Shown one piece after another: positions 53,081 through 61,859 of a stretch of DNA of 64,000 nt (its first letter is position 1; every line of letters starts with the position of its first letter). Below the pieces are notes generated by a model. It was given only the letters and a program-made list of their open reading frames with translations. It was not told the origin of the DNA and did not search any database. A program made the position numbers and the translations under genes. This DNA is from Cepaea nemoralis (Eukaryota > Mollusca > Gastropoda > Stylommatophora > Helicidae), in assembly GCA_014155875.1 (NCBI GenBank), contig JACEFZ010027058.1, forward strand, positions 1 through 64,000, given 5' to 3'.

Positions 53081-53364
53081 ATAAACTAAGCACGTTGGAT
53101 GGGAGGTCAAAACAATTATGTCTAAATACTCACAGGGGAGAGGCGAAGACAGTGAGAATGCACCATGGAAATGATAACCCGATATCCATTGGTGAAACTT
53201 CGCTTCAAGAAGCGAAAACATACACATATCTAGGTAGCGATGTAAACAAAGATGGGAGAACACAGAGATATATTAAAATAACAATTCAAGAAGCAAGAGG
53301 AACTCTTAAAGCACTAAGTAATTTTGTGGATGTCAAAAGGAATTCTTTTCAGCACCACACTTAG
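53081..53364 (+). pseudogene. RTE-like LINE fragment (post-catalytic region)
   Basis: A 90-codon open frame includes ISIGETSLQEAKTYTYLGSD followed by VNKDG and KARG-like IQEARGTLKAL. This is the conserved SLQEV..YLGS segment after the reverse transcriptase palm in RTE-like elements. It has no upstream catalytic box and stops at 53364. Confidence 0.75.
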
Positions 53365-53400
53365 AAAATGTAACTAAGAAAGGGAGGGAGCAACGACAAA

Positions 53401-53410
53401 AAGAAAGTGA

Positions 53411-53446
<36 letters not shown>

Positions 53447-53510
53447 AAACAAACCAGATACAAGGAAAGAAAGAAAGAATGAAAGAAAGAAAAACGAAGG
53501 AAAAGATAAT
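53401..53510. repeat. (GAAA)n microsatellite, imperfect
   Basis: GAAA repeats from about 53401, interrupted near 53450 and decaying by 53500. Confidence 0.9.
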
Positions 53511-53544
53511 AATGACAACAAGATTATGTTTTTCCCTTTTTTTA

Positions 53545-53690
53545 CGGTCGCTCGCTTTGAATTCAGGCGTAGGCCATACACGCGCTACTACGCCTAGTGC
53601 ACTGGACTGATTTATTTGTGTGGATTAGCTTTCCCTGTTACCAGTGTCCCTCGCCATCAGGCAAATCCACCTCGATCTCAGAGATGCTTA
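53545..53690 (+). repeat. Dispersed repeat C, copy 3
   Basis: Contains ATTCAGGCGTAGGCCATACA, TGTGTGGATTAGCTTTCCC and TACCAGTGTCCCTCGCCATC, in the same order as copies 1 and 2. Confidence 0.75.
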
Positions 53691-53740
53691 TATAAGATAA
53701 CTAGCCGACCAGGCCCGGCTTCGCCCAGCCCCTGGCGGGG

Positions 53741-53837
<97 letters not shown>

Positions 53838-53911
53838 CCTACCTACCTACCTACCTACCTACCTACCTACCTGCCTGCCTGCCTGCCTGCCTGTATGCCT
53901 GCCTGCCTGCC
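53741..53911. repeat. Motif-drifting array CTAT, CTAC, CTGC
   Basis: About 24 CTAT units (53741-53836) turn into about nine CTAC units and then CTGC units with a single CTGTATGC interruption. The order and direction match the longer series at 46302-46560. Confidence 0.92.
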
Positions 53912-54097
53912 TGTCCGGAAACTGCAGACGTTTGAATTGGAATGGCATATCTGTTGGAATCATTGGGATGCGAGGCAACAGTACATCTTCTCCTTTAAAT
54001 TTCACACTTAACATTTTAGCTTCGATGATATTGTTCAGAGTTAGAAAATTTGCACGTATCTAAAACAGATCCATTATTTTTTTATGTTAAAAAATTT

Positions 54098-54345
54098 GGG
54101 AGTCTCTGTGGCGAAGTGGTCAAGCCGTTTGACTCGTGCTCCGAAGGTTGTGGGTTCGATTCCGGGCCGCGTCCTTCGGTTTACGAGTTAAATGTTTCGG
54201 AGACTCCTGTGGGTCGTCGCTAAAAGCTCGGAGTTCGTGCTTTGTGCGACGCTTTCCGTGCTGCGGAAAGAGACCGAGCCATATGGGATAAAACCCGGTG
54301 CAATTAAGTCGACCCTGTCGACTTTTAAGCGACTTTTTTTTTTAT
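54098..54345 (+). mobile_element. tRNA-derived SINE (family 3), near full length
   Basis: TGGCGAAGTGGT (54109-54120) fits box A and GGGTTCGATTCC (54152-54163) is a textbook box B. The head resembles a class II tRNA. The body contains TTTCGGAGACTCCTGTGGGT and GCGGAAAGAGACCGAGCC, and the element ends in a T-run near 54330-54345. Clean boxes suggest a fairly recent copy. Confidence 0.8.
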
Positions 54346-54892
54346 TTTAAAACTTTGAAGATGCCGTAAAGCGTTTATCACTTTGTTTATACCAGATACG
54401 ACTGTGATTCACAGAGAGTATATATTCAGCCCTTTCCCGTTCCCGTTGAAGGGAAAAATGGGTTCGAAAATTTTCACATGTTTATAATTGATGCATTATT
54501 TTTATGAAAACTTTGAAGTTGTCTTAAAGATTTTATCATTATATTATAATGCATATGCCTGTAGATAACTGTAGATAAACAATTGATAAAACTTTGAGAA
54601 AAATGCAAAAATTATTTAAATCACATAATATAGCAATGCTACTAAAAGTAATGTCCCTTGATATAACTTTTTCTTAAGTTAATTCCCCTTGCAATATTTT
54701 AATTAATGTTAATTTATTACGTAAATAAGTGTTTGTAAATTAACAAACTATGCCAGTTACTACCCGGGAATGAGAAGAACATCTTTAGAAAATTTCATCT
54801 CAATCGGATGGACCGTTCGCGAACGCATAAAGGACACACACACACAAAGACACACACATTCTCTTTTATATATTTAGATTTACGTCCCCAAG

Positions 54893-55010
54893 TCAAGGAC
54901 AAAAGGTCAACATTTTATTCCAACTGACCGGTGTAGGGCTAAACCCAGCATCAGCACACCGGATGTTTAAGAACGAACACTCTATCCATTCTGAAATGCT
55001 GACCGTCAAT
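54893..55010 (-). mobile_element. tRNA-derived SINE head (minus strand), same family as 44291-44400
   Basis: On the minus strand, ATTTCAGAATGGATAGAGTG is followed by CCGGTGTGCTGATGCTGGGT and CCCTACACCGGTCAGTTGGA. The block order matches 44291-44400. A GTCAACATTTTATTCC-type 3' part is shared with about 42065. Confidence 0.55.
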
Positions 55011-55047
55011 GATGATGATGAGGAGGAGGAGGAGGATGATGATGATG

Positions 55048-55138
<91 letters not shown>

Positions 55139-55139
55139 C
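55008..55139. repeat. (GAT)n microsatellite
   Basis: GAT/GAG repeats of about 130 bp. Poly-Asp, poly-Ser, poly-Ile and poly-His open frames in the various frames are artefacts. Confidence 0.95.
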
Positions 55140-55192
55140 AAGATTGTGTTTCATTATAACAATAAATTAGTACTACTGCATGAATAGAAAAC

Positions 55193-55399
55193 ATGGAGGA
55201 CAAAACAATTACTGCTAAACTACAATTACAAACATTCATTAATTGGTGTCTTCGCAGAATCGGAGAACAATGGTATGACAGAGTAACCAGTGTGGAGCTC
55301 ACGGAGAGAGCTAAACACATACTAGTGAATCAAGAGAAGAAGAAAGAACTTACTGAGACATATCACGAAGATTTTGCTAAGAATTATGCAATTAATTAG
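55193..55399 (+). pseudogene. LINE C-terminal fragment
   Basis: A 68-codon open frame contains LQTFINWCLRRIGEQWYDRV, close to the LQTFIN..LRRIL.I.W motif that ends many LINE reverse transcriptase proteins. It is isolated and lies upstream of reverse transcriptase core sequence, so the order is wrong for one element and two fragments are likely. Confidence 0.6.
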
Positions 55400-55499
55400 G
55401 AAGAAAATATAACCCGAACTAGGGGAAGAACAATGTGGGTGTGTAGAAGCTTGGGGTACAGTAATTGTTGTGTATATACTGAGAACATTGATTAAAGGT

Positions 55500-55850
55500 T
55501 CTATAGCCGTGAATCAAAATCCAAATCTTTGCTTTATTGACTACACAAAGGCTTTCGATAAAGTAAGACATGTCAACATGATAAAGATGCTTGCAGATCT
55601 AGAAACTGAAGGGAATGTCCTTAGAATTGTTTAAGACATATATTGAAAACAACAAGCTGCCATGAAAGTTAGTAAAGAAGTAGGGCAATGCCATCTAGAG
55701 AGATGTGCGACGGGGATGCATAATGTCTCCAGATCTTTTTTACCTAAGAAGTGAACTCACCATGAGATATTTAGTGGACATGAGAGGAATCACCATTAGG
55801 AGGATTCGTAACATCAAGGTATGCAGATGATACAGGATTGAATGCAGACA
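55500..55850 (+). pseudogene. RTE-like reverse transcriptase core, decayed
   Basis: Translation of 55525-55635 reads FIDYTKAFDKVRHVNMIKML, the conserved FIDY.KAFD block. Frame-shifted pieces follow, with GCIMSPDLF (about 55713-55740) and ITIRRIRNI..RY near 55790-55820, the region just before the missing catalytic YADD. Several stops and shifts show it is dead. Confidence 0.8.
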
Positions 55851-56130
55851 ATGAGCTCGTTTGTAATTCCAGCGAGGCAAAGGGTTTTGCTTAGGTGGAA
55901 CATACTCTATATTCATTACAAGCTTGATTGGTCTGTGGTCACTACCTGCTAATTGGTCCAGCACATGGCGATCGATTTTGTGGAGGATGTCTCATGTGCA
56001 GAAAGCTAAGTCTGGAGTAGAAGCGGTAAACCATTCTGCAGCTTGTCTTGTTCCAGACGTATTGGTGTTACCTTTCCTCTGGAGTAAACTTGGAAGGCCG
56101 AGAGAGGGATCATGCTGCATGAGCAACACA
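55850..56130 (-). pseudogene. LINE endonuclease fragment (minus strand)
   Basis: On the minus strand from about 56115, a frame reads RQAAEWFTASTPDLAFCT, stop, DILHKIDRHVLDQLAGSDHRPI, then NPLPRWNYKRA. GSDHRPI is the last catalytic motif of the apurinic-type LINE endonuclease. It faces the reverse transcriptase fragment, so it is a different insertion. One in-frame stop and a short remaining frame mark it as dead. Confidence 0.8.
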
Positions 56131-56284
56131 TGGTCTCTACGATTCAGTTCAGGTTTTGTGCAATGGAGAGGTTTAACTCCATTCCCGGTCTTCTACCGCC
56201 ATGGGTTGTAGCTGAATTAATGATAGTAGACATTTAAATTATATATTTCTACGGTTTAATTTTAATCAAAACTCTAATGGTATA
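56131..56284. other. Unassigned spacer
   Basis: A/T-rich toward its end; nothing recognised. Confidence 0.3.
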
Positions 56285-56550
56285 TGCCGGTCTCACTGGT
56301 CTAGAGGTTACAAGACTTTCTCCGTAATCTCGTATACTCTTGTAAGTAACGTGACGTTGCGCGAGAATCGGTAGCGGTTCTCTCCGCGTCGGTAACTTTC
56401 GGGGTATGTGAGCCGGTCGCTCAGAAAGCAATGGCAAACTACTGAGTGTAATCTTGCCAAGAAATCAACAATCAGCAGAAAGATGCTGATGTTGACAGCG
56501 ATGTCATGTAAAGGATATGCGAACCAAAAAAATAAATAAATAATAATAAT
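56285..56550 (+). mobile_element. SINE family 1, second copy
   Basis: ACTGGTCTAGAGGTTACAAG opens the head; GAGAATCGGTAGCGGTTCTC and GGGGTATGTGAGCC follow. Then comes the conserved CAGAAAGCAATGGCAAACTA, CTTGCCAAGAAATCAACAAT and GATGCTGATGTTGACAGCG domain, and an A-rich AATAAATAATAAT tail. It aligns throughout with 47740-47990. Confidence 0.8.
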
Positions 56551-56590
56551 AATAATGGTATATAACAGAATCTTTAGAAAAGAATCACTA

Positions 56591-57280
56591 GTTCTGATGC
56601 TGTACTGGGAGGAGAACTGTTGGAGTATTAGTCTTGATGCTGAATTGTTAGGGGAACTGTTGGAGTAATAGTGTTAATGTTATATTGTTGGGAGACCTGT
56701 TGGAGTATTAGCGTTAATGTTATATTGTTGGCAGACCTGTTGGAGTATTAGTGTTAATGTTATATTGATGGGAGACCTGTTGGAGTATTAGTGTTAATGT
56801 TATATTGTTGGGAAACCTGTTGGAGTATTAGTGTTAATGTTATATTGTTGGGAGACCTGTTGGAGTATTAGCGTTAATGTTATATTGTTGGCAGACCTGT
56901 TGGAGTATTAGTGTTAATGTTATATTGTTGGGAGACCTGTTGGAGTATTAGTGTTAATGTTATATTGTTGGGAGACCTGTTGGAGTATTAGTGTTAATGT
57001 TATATTGTTGGGAGACCTGTTGGAGTATTAGTGTTAATGTTATATTGTTGGGAGACCTGTTGGAGTATTAGTGTTAATGTTATATTGTTGGGAGACCTGT
57101 TGGAGTATTAGTGTTAATGTTATATTGTTGGCAGACCTGTTGGAGTATTAGTGTTAATGTTATATTGTTGGCAGACCTGTTGGAGTATTAGTGTTAATGT
57201 TATATTGTTGGCAGACCTGTTGGAGTATTAGCCTTGATGCTGTATTGTTAGGAGAACTGTTGGATTATTAGTGTTGATGC
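56591..57280. repeat. 40-bp minisatellite, about 16 units in perfect register
   Basis: TGGAGTATTAGTGTTAATGT plus TATATTGTTGGGAGACCTGT repeats every 40 bp from 56621 to 57261 with no indel. Edge units on both sides share CTTGATGCTG and AGGAGAACTG variants, while central units are nearly identical. GCGTT/GCAG variants recur at 56701 and 56861, a hint of a 160-bp higher-order unit. Forty is not a multiple of three and the frames carry stops, so it is not coding. Confidence 0.95.
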
Positions 57281-57759
57281 CGCATCCAGAAAAGAACTAT
57301 CAGTTGAGAGGCATGACAGAGATCGCTGGTTCATAAGGTACCAGATTCCTCCCCAGAACAGGTCTAAAAGTTCCTTTCAAGGATCATATGTATATAACGA
57401 TACTACACGTGTACATGATCTCTTAGATAGTGGGATCAGATTCAGCAGGGTTGTTCTCCCTCCGCCTGGTCCCTATCCCATGACCTTTCCGACATGGGAG
57501 ACCATTCCAGTAGCAGCGCTACCGTTGGCACAGCTCTTATGGTCACCGGAGGACTCAAACCCCTCTATCTACCACGGTAAGGTGGAGATACGACAGATCT
57601 GACATCATCAGCTACTGTCCGTGTGAGCCTACTCAACCACCACTTACTCTTGTGGTATACAGAGGGTTCAGAACATTACACAAAAAATTAGTTGCATATC
57701 GTGTACAGGACGTTACAGTAGTAGTATATAGGGAGGTTATCCAGCGATTTGAGGCATAA
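57252..57759 (+). pseudogene. Broken coding segment of unknown function
   Basis: One frame is open from 57252 (just after a stop at the minisatellite edge) to a stop at 57602, about 117 codons, with a non-repetitive amino-acid mix (for example RDRWFIRYQIPPQNR and FPTWETIPVAALPL). A second frame, open from 57511, carries the coding character on to a stop at 57757-57759 (for example TLVVYRGFRTLHKKL). A poly(A) signal follows within 20 bp. A frameshift between 57511 and 57602, or an intron using the donor-like GGTAAGG near 57574, would join them. The first Met in the first frame is at 57479, so the 5' end is probably lost to the minisatellite. I do not recognise the family. Confidence 0.45.
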
Positions 57760-57777
57760 AATACCTCATATACAAAG

Positions 57778-57783
57778 AATAAA
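57778..57783 (+). terminator. Poly(A) signal AATAAA
   Basis: AATAAA 19 bp after the stop at 57757-57759, as expected for a compact transcription unit. Confidence 0.5.
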
Positions 57784-59500
57784 GAAAGAGGTGCGGGAGG
57801 TGCGGGGAGGTGCCGGAATAAAATAGTAAGCTCAAAGTAGGGAAGTGGGGGACCATAATTTATGCATAATCGATTGGTGTGCGCCGGGTGTTACGAGTTG
57901 ATGTATTCGTATCTTTGATAAGATCGGTGAACATCTGTGAGCAAAAAGTCGATATTGCCGGCAGTTGAATATCAGTGTAGGGGTCGAGGGAGGTCGCTGG
58001 TGCCATCTGTTTTTAATTAAGGGCGATGTCGGAATAAAATAATAAGCGCAAAGAACGATGTGTGGGGTGGGTTGGTAAGTGGCGAAAGATGGCGGGGGTG
58101 CGTAGTTGGTCATAGTGGGATATCAATGTGTAACAGCGGTGTCTAGTTGCCGCCATAACACTTGACAGGTTCGAAACCTACTGTGTGGTGGGGTAGTGTA
58201 GCAGTGGGTGAGTGTGTAACGAAGCTAGGTGGTATAATTGGCGGTTCGAATCACACCCCTGGTCGCTAACTATAGCCAACATAGGACCCCGGTGGTTCGA
58301 ATCCAGCGGTATCGCTTTGCATTATCCTCAGAAAACCTAAGTTCCACAGCCAGCAGATTCAGTGTGACTGCTCATTGTCTTCACATTCATACAAAACTAC
58401 AGGTTCTATGTAACAGCGCAACACTCTTTTTCTTGTAGCAATTGCCATCTTTTTACTGGTCAATATGTTTTTTTCATCTTCGCCATGGCGATTACCTTTC
58501 CGTTTGTATAAACGGCACAACAAACTGGGCATCTACCATGATATTTATCATATAACAGCTGTTGCAACACTCGGCAAAATTAAACAAGGAAATATGGTAA
58601 TGAAACTGTGCGAAAGATCAATTGAACTAGGTGGGCAGGTTAAGTGAAGATGAGCGCGATAACTATGGCGCCAGGTTTGCTAATTGATTCAGAAGATGTC
58701 AACCGGTGTAATGCATTAATTAGCTTCCCGTTTGTATAGACGACATAAGAGGTGTCAGGTGGTCGACAAACAAGCGGAGTCGGGTTGATGTATTTGTATC
58801 TTTGGTAAGATCGGCGAACATCTGTGAGCAAAAAGTCGATATTGTCCGTACCAGAAATAATGTGGTTTGTAAATTACACCTGTCGGCGATAGGTGGCGTT
58901 TTTAATCAGTTCATCGGTATATGTAAACAATGATAAATGAATTGAGACACGGGGCTAGTTGGTACCACAGTCGCATTGCAGATGGTGCGATAACCAATTC
59001 GGTAGAGTGTGTCTGGGTATCGCCAATGTGTAAGTGGGGTGTCTAATGGGTTAAGTTGGTACCATAGACCCTCTCATTTGGAGGTGTCAGGTTCGAGTCC
59101 TACTGTGAGATGGGGTAGTGTGGCAGTGGGCGAGTATGTAACGGAGCCATGTGGTGTCATGAGTGGTTCAAATAATGCTTCTGGTTGATAACTATACCCA
59201 ACATAGGCGCCAGAGAAGCGAATCCCGCTGTGTGGGGAATCTGTTAAAGTAACATTGGTGTCACGTATTTCGTATCTTTGTTAAGGTTGGTTTACAACAG
59301 CTGTGACCAAAATATCAATATTGTCCGCAGGTGTATGGTAGCAAAAATAGTGTGTATTGTAAATTAGTTGTGCTGGCGACAGTAAGTACTATTAATTATA
59401 TCACCATTATATTTTAACAAAGAAGAATTCGCTTGAATCGACCGAGGCGGGAGAGGTTTACTGACCCGTGATTTACTCTGTAATGCCCATAGCGCCAGTT
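57784..59500 (+). repeat. Imperfect long repeats with tRNA-like B boxes
   Basis: Two blocks recur. Block 1 (AACATCTGTGAGCAAAAAGT, TCGATATTG) is at 57887-57975 and 58785-58845, and diverged at 59250-59330. Block 2 (GGGGTAGTGT.GCAGTGGG, GGTTCGA) is at 58130-58310 and 59030-59235. A smaller CGGAATAAAATA.TAAGC unit occurs at 57813 and 58030. Several B-box-like GGTTCGAATC motifs lie at about 58168, 58241, 58291 and 59089. The stretch at 59040-59110 resembles a decayed tRNA with box A (TGGGTTAAGTTGG) and box B. It separates two coding units. Confidence 0.7.
58428..58647 (+). CDS. Possible terminal exon, unknown small membrane protein
   Basis: A pyrimidine tract ends in a good acceptor (CTCTTTTTCTTGTAG, about 58425-58439). 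The frame after it runs AIAIFLLVNMFF, a short hydrophobic stretch, then basic YKRHNK and a mixed tail ending at a TGA near 58647. The internal Met at 58465 opens 60 codons. It has no known domain and sits inside the repeat block, so it may be chance. Confidence 0.2.
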
Positions 59501-59538
59501 TTCCTATAGCGGTTATTAGTGATCTGTAGAGATCTGTA

Positions 59539-59814
59539 GTGGTTTATGCACTATCATTATACAGTATAAAGGAAAACCTTAAAAAAGTCAAGATGGCGGC
59601 TAGTACTAGTAGTGATGGGTATGGTTTAGTGATATTCGTTGTTAAGGGGTGGGTGAGTTGTGTGAAAGGGGTAGATAAGTGCATCCGAGCACTAGCAGCA
59701 TACAGTTTCAGCTCGTTAAAGGAAATCCTTGAAGAAAAAAAAAAAAGTAAAGAGGGCCCTCTATGTCGTCGTGGGTGTCGGGGACGAATCAGATCAAACC
59801 TGATGGTGGTGTAA
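59539..59814 (+). CDS. Small open frame, 91 codons, doubtful
   Basis: It starts at ATG 59539 with a second ATG (AAGATGGCGG, a good Kozak) at 59593. It contains a Cys/Val-rich hydrophobic patch (GLVIFVVKGWVSCV) and a Lys-rich tail. Part of its DNA (59623-59661) resembles the palindrome end, and an AAAGGAAAxCCTTxAAxAAA segment is duplicated within it. Both points argue for non-coding repeat sequence. I give it little weight. Confidence 0.15.
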   Translation: MVYALSLYSIKENLKKVKMAASTSSDGYGLVIFVVKGWVSCVKGVDKCIRALAAYSFSSLKEILEEKKKSKEGPLCRRGCRGRIRSNLMVV

Positions 59815-59960
59815 GACCATAACACTTAAACAACATGACCGCTAGCTGTTCTATATCGCGGCCAAAATATGTGCAGGCCGCCAGTCTTTGAGATGAGTCT
59901 GCTTGTGGCTTCCGGCGGCAGAGTGACTTGTAAAACACACAAACCGATGTGTGGCTTACA

Positions 59961-60066
59961 ACCAATCAGGGTATTGGTCTTAGAAGTGATCCACATTTTA
60001 TGTTAGACAAACACTAATTGGTTGGAAACTATATGGTGGGCGGGGCTTACTTTATGTAATATATAA
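59961..60066 (+). promoter_or_regulatory. Compact RNA polymerase II promoter upstream of the zinc-finger gene
   Basis: In order: ACCAATCAG (CCAAT box, 59961-59969), a reversed CCAAT box (ATTGG, 60017-60021), a GC box GGGCGGGG (60038-60045) and a TATA box TATATAA (60060-60066). Spacing is classical, with transcription expected near 60090. A uORF of about 49 codons starts at 60090, so either initiation falls after it or it affects translation. The long leader to 60624 could also hold an intron. Confidence 0.7.
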
Positions 60067-60623
60067 CCAACTCACCAGCTCTCACTCACTTTATGCTTTA
60101 CACAAGAACGACGAACGATCAAGTCTTCAGTTTTGTGGTTAGTCAACTGCTATTTGCCTTCAAGTGTGGGAAGGTTGACAGGCACCTGATTGTCTCAGTA
60201 TCAACGGACTATCAACCATATACGGACATACCGATTTAGTGGAGCTGTCTCCCAGTTTTTGGCTATTCACATTTGACTTTTAAGAATTATCAACTGGTTT
60301 CTTACCCAGACCTACCCCAAGTGTAAGCAACAGTATTATTCTGCCTTAGTTTACAACGTTATCTGGAAAGATTTCATTACCGATTGAAACAAAGACTGAT
60401 ACAACTTGTTCGGGTTTGATACCGCATACTAAACTAGTGAACATTACAGCTTGTTGTTTGGATATTTGGCGTGCTAAACTACTCAACGTCGAGTTATCTA
60501 CCATTAGTGCAAGTTATAAACTAATTATATTCAACACCATATACAGAGGCTCAGTGTGAACAGGTTTCAAGTCGAGTGTTGATTATCTTACTATCAACTC
60601 GCTAGCGAACGTGCCTAAAAAAG

Positions 60624-61613
60624 ATGTCTACTAGGCAACCATCTGAGAACCACTTATGTGCAACTTGTGGGAAAGGTTTCACTGAAAAGCGCAGTCTGTT
60701 CCGTCACATTCGGACCAGTCACAGTACCAAAGAGCAAGTGTATGCGTGTCAAACTTGTGAGCATCATTTTAATAGGAAAGACAATCTACAACGTCACATT
60801 ACAAAAGAACACACAACACCAAGATCAGCATCCAGTGTAATACCAACAGAAACGTCAACACCTTTTTCACCAACATTGCGTAAGAGACCAGCGGCTACCA
60901 ATAGTGAAGTGACATGCAGGAAGAAGAAGAACACTAAACAAAACGAAAACGCCTATCCAGCTAGCAACACACAACCCAAGAATGAAGCGGTTTCTCTACA
61001 CACGCTACCAGATGATATTATACAAGTATACAACGACAGCCCAAGAATGAGACCAGCGGCTACCAATAGTGATGTGACATGCAGGAAGAAGAAGAACACT
61101 AAACAAAACGAAAACGCCTATCCAGCTAGCAACACACAACCCAAGAATGAAACGGTTTCTCTACACACGCTACCAGATGATATTAGACAAGTATACAACG
61201 ACAACTGGAGTAGTATCAAAACACATAACAAGATCAACACATATATATCTGTCTATACATATTTTATTAGTCCACAGACACAACACCCTAAAGACTGGAC
61301 AGAGACCTTGTACAAGATCTTTAATACTCAAAAGAGCATATTCAAAATCAACTTTAGTTATCACGTAGTCCTTAAGCACATCGAAACACCAGCTCTTCGC
61401 TTTTACCATGCATCTTTCAATAACGCTTCTGTCTTAGAAATTCAACAACTAATCCGAAACAGACAAAACTTTGACGAGTTTATCAAAACAGTACACGGAC
61501 ACGACATTCTTACATATGCTATGCAACAACGTCCAAATACCAAATACACTACAGAGACGATTCCAGCTATAAGTTTTTATCTCTATCATATCCCAGAATT
61601 CTGTCTCGTTTAA
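60624..61613 (+). CDS. C2H2 two-zinc-finger protein with duplicated linker and C-terminal FKIN/QQRP domain
   Basis: 329 codons, intronless, start context AAGATGT. Two adjacent C2H2 fingers: Cys12/Cys15/His28/His33 and Cys42/Cys45/His58/His63. A Ser/Thr/Pro linker follows, then a 55-residue segment present twice in tandem (88-142 and 143-197), each with a basic CRKKKNTKQNE stretch that could act as a nuclear signal. The last 130 residues form a distinct domain with FKINFSYHVVL, RFYHASFNN and YAMQQRPNTKY. From memory of the family, C2H2 fingers joined to a KIN-SFG...RY..A.NN...QQRP domain occur at the N-terminus of large proteins encoded by invertebrate Polinton-like elements, sometimes ahead of a family B DNA polymerase; here the protein ends after that domain. 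Likely a nuclear DNA-binding factor of a mobile or virus-like element. It has its own promoter and poly(A) signals, and diverged satellite B follows it. Confidence 0.85.
   Translation: MSTRQPSENHLCATCGKGFTEKRSLFRHIRTSHSTKEQVYACQTCEHHFNRKDNLQRHITKEHTTPRSASSVIPTETSTPFSPTLRKRPAATNSEVTCRKKKNTKQNENAYPASNTQPKNEAVSLHTLPDDIIQVYNDSPRMRPAATNSDVTCRKKKNTKQNENAYPASNTQPKNETVSLHTLPDDIRQVYNDNWSSIKTHNKINTYISVYTYFISPQTQHPKDWTETLYKIFNTQKSIFKINFSYHVVLKHIETPALRFYHASFNNASVLEIQQLIRNRQNFDEFIKTVHGHDILTYAMQQRPNTKYTTETIPAISFYLYHIPEFCLV
60884..61213 (+). repeat. In-frame 165-bp tandem duplication inside the zinc-finger gene
   Basis: GAGACC landmarks are at 60884 and 61049, 165 bp (55 codons) apart. The copies differ at only a few residues (for example Glu/Asp after ATNS, Ala/Thr after PKNE, Ile/Arg after PDDI). 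High identity at DNA level points to a recent event that kept the frame. Confidence 0.92.
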
Positions 61614-61617
61614 TAAA
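61612..61617 (+). terminator. Poly(A) signal overlapping the stop codon
   Basis: AATAAA overlaps the TAA stop of the zinc-finger gene (61611-61613). A second AATAAA lies at 61767-61772 and is the likelier working one, because it leaves a normal 3' UTR. Confidence 0.5.
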
Positions 61618-61766
61618 TAACCACAGGTTTATGACCAACATTCGACACCGTTGTGCATGGTGTGTATATGATCATATTAGGTATAACACCACCTGTTGAT
61701 CAGCCATTTTGTGTACTGATATTATGCTTCATTTTATTTTTGTTAAATTTACTGGAAATACTGTCA

Positions 61767-61772
61767 AATAAA
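61767..61772 (+). terminator. Poly(A) signal AATAAA
   Basis: 154 bp after the stop, followed by an A/T-rich stretch and GTTGGTTTTTTATTGTTG, a T/GT-rich downstream element. Confidence 0.65.
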
Positions 61773-61859
61773 CAATTATATGTATTATAAGCGCGTTCAC
61801 TTGTTGGTTTTTTATTGTTGACGGTGCATATGGGTGTCATGGGATGAGCGGGTGTTACA

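Larger units (their letters stand above)
53695..54890 (+). mobile_element. Dispersed non-coding element with GCTTCGCC head and ACACAC/TATATTTAGAT end
   Basis: It starts with ACTAGCCGACCAGGCCCGGC and TTCGCCCAGCCCC. It ends with TTTCATCTCAATCGGATGGA, CCGTTCGCGAACGCATAAAG, ACACACA repeats and TTTATATATTTAGAT. These paired end signatures are common in invertebrate dispersed repeats, whose class I will not assign. The copy has been opened by a drifting CTAT array (53741-53911) and a SINE (54098-54345). An inner AACTTTGAAG..GTCTTAAAG / GATGCCGTAAAG segment occurs twice (near 54350 and 54510). Confidence 0.55.

Noticed and set aside
54893..55320. Poly-Asp, poly-Ser and poly-Ile proteins
   Set aside because: Translations of (GAT)n.
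59040..59110. A functional tRNA gene
   Set aside because: D-arm and T-loop motifs are visible, but the T-stem has mismatches, the anticodon loop lacks U33 in the best fold, and it lies in an imperfect long repeat.
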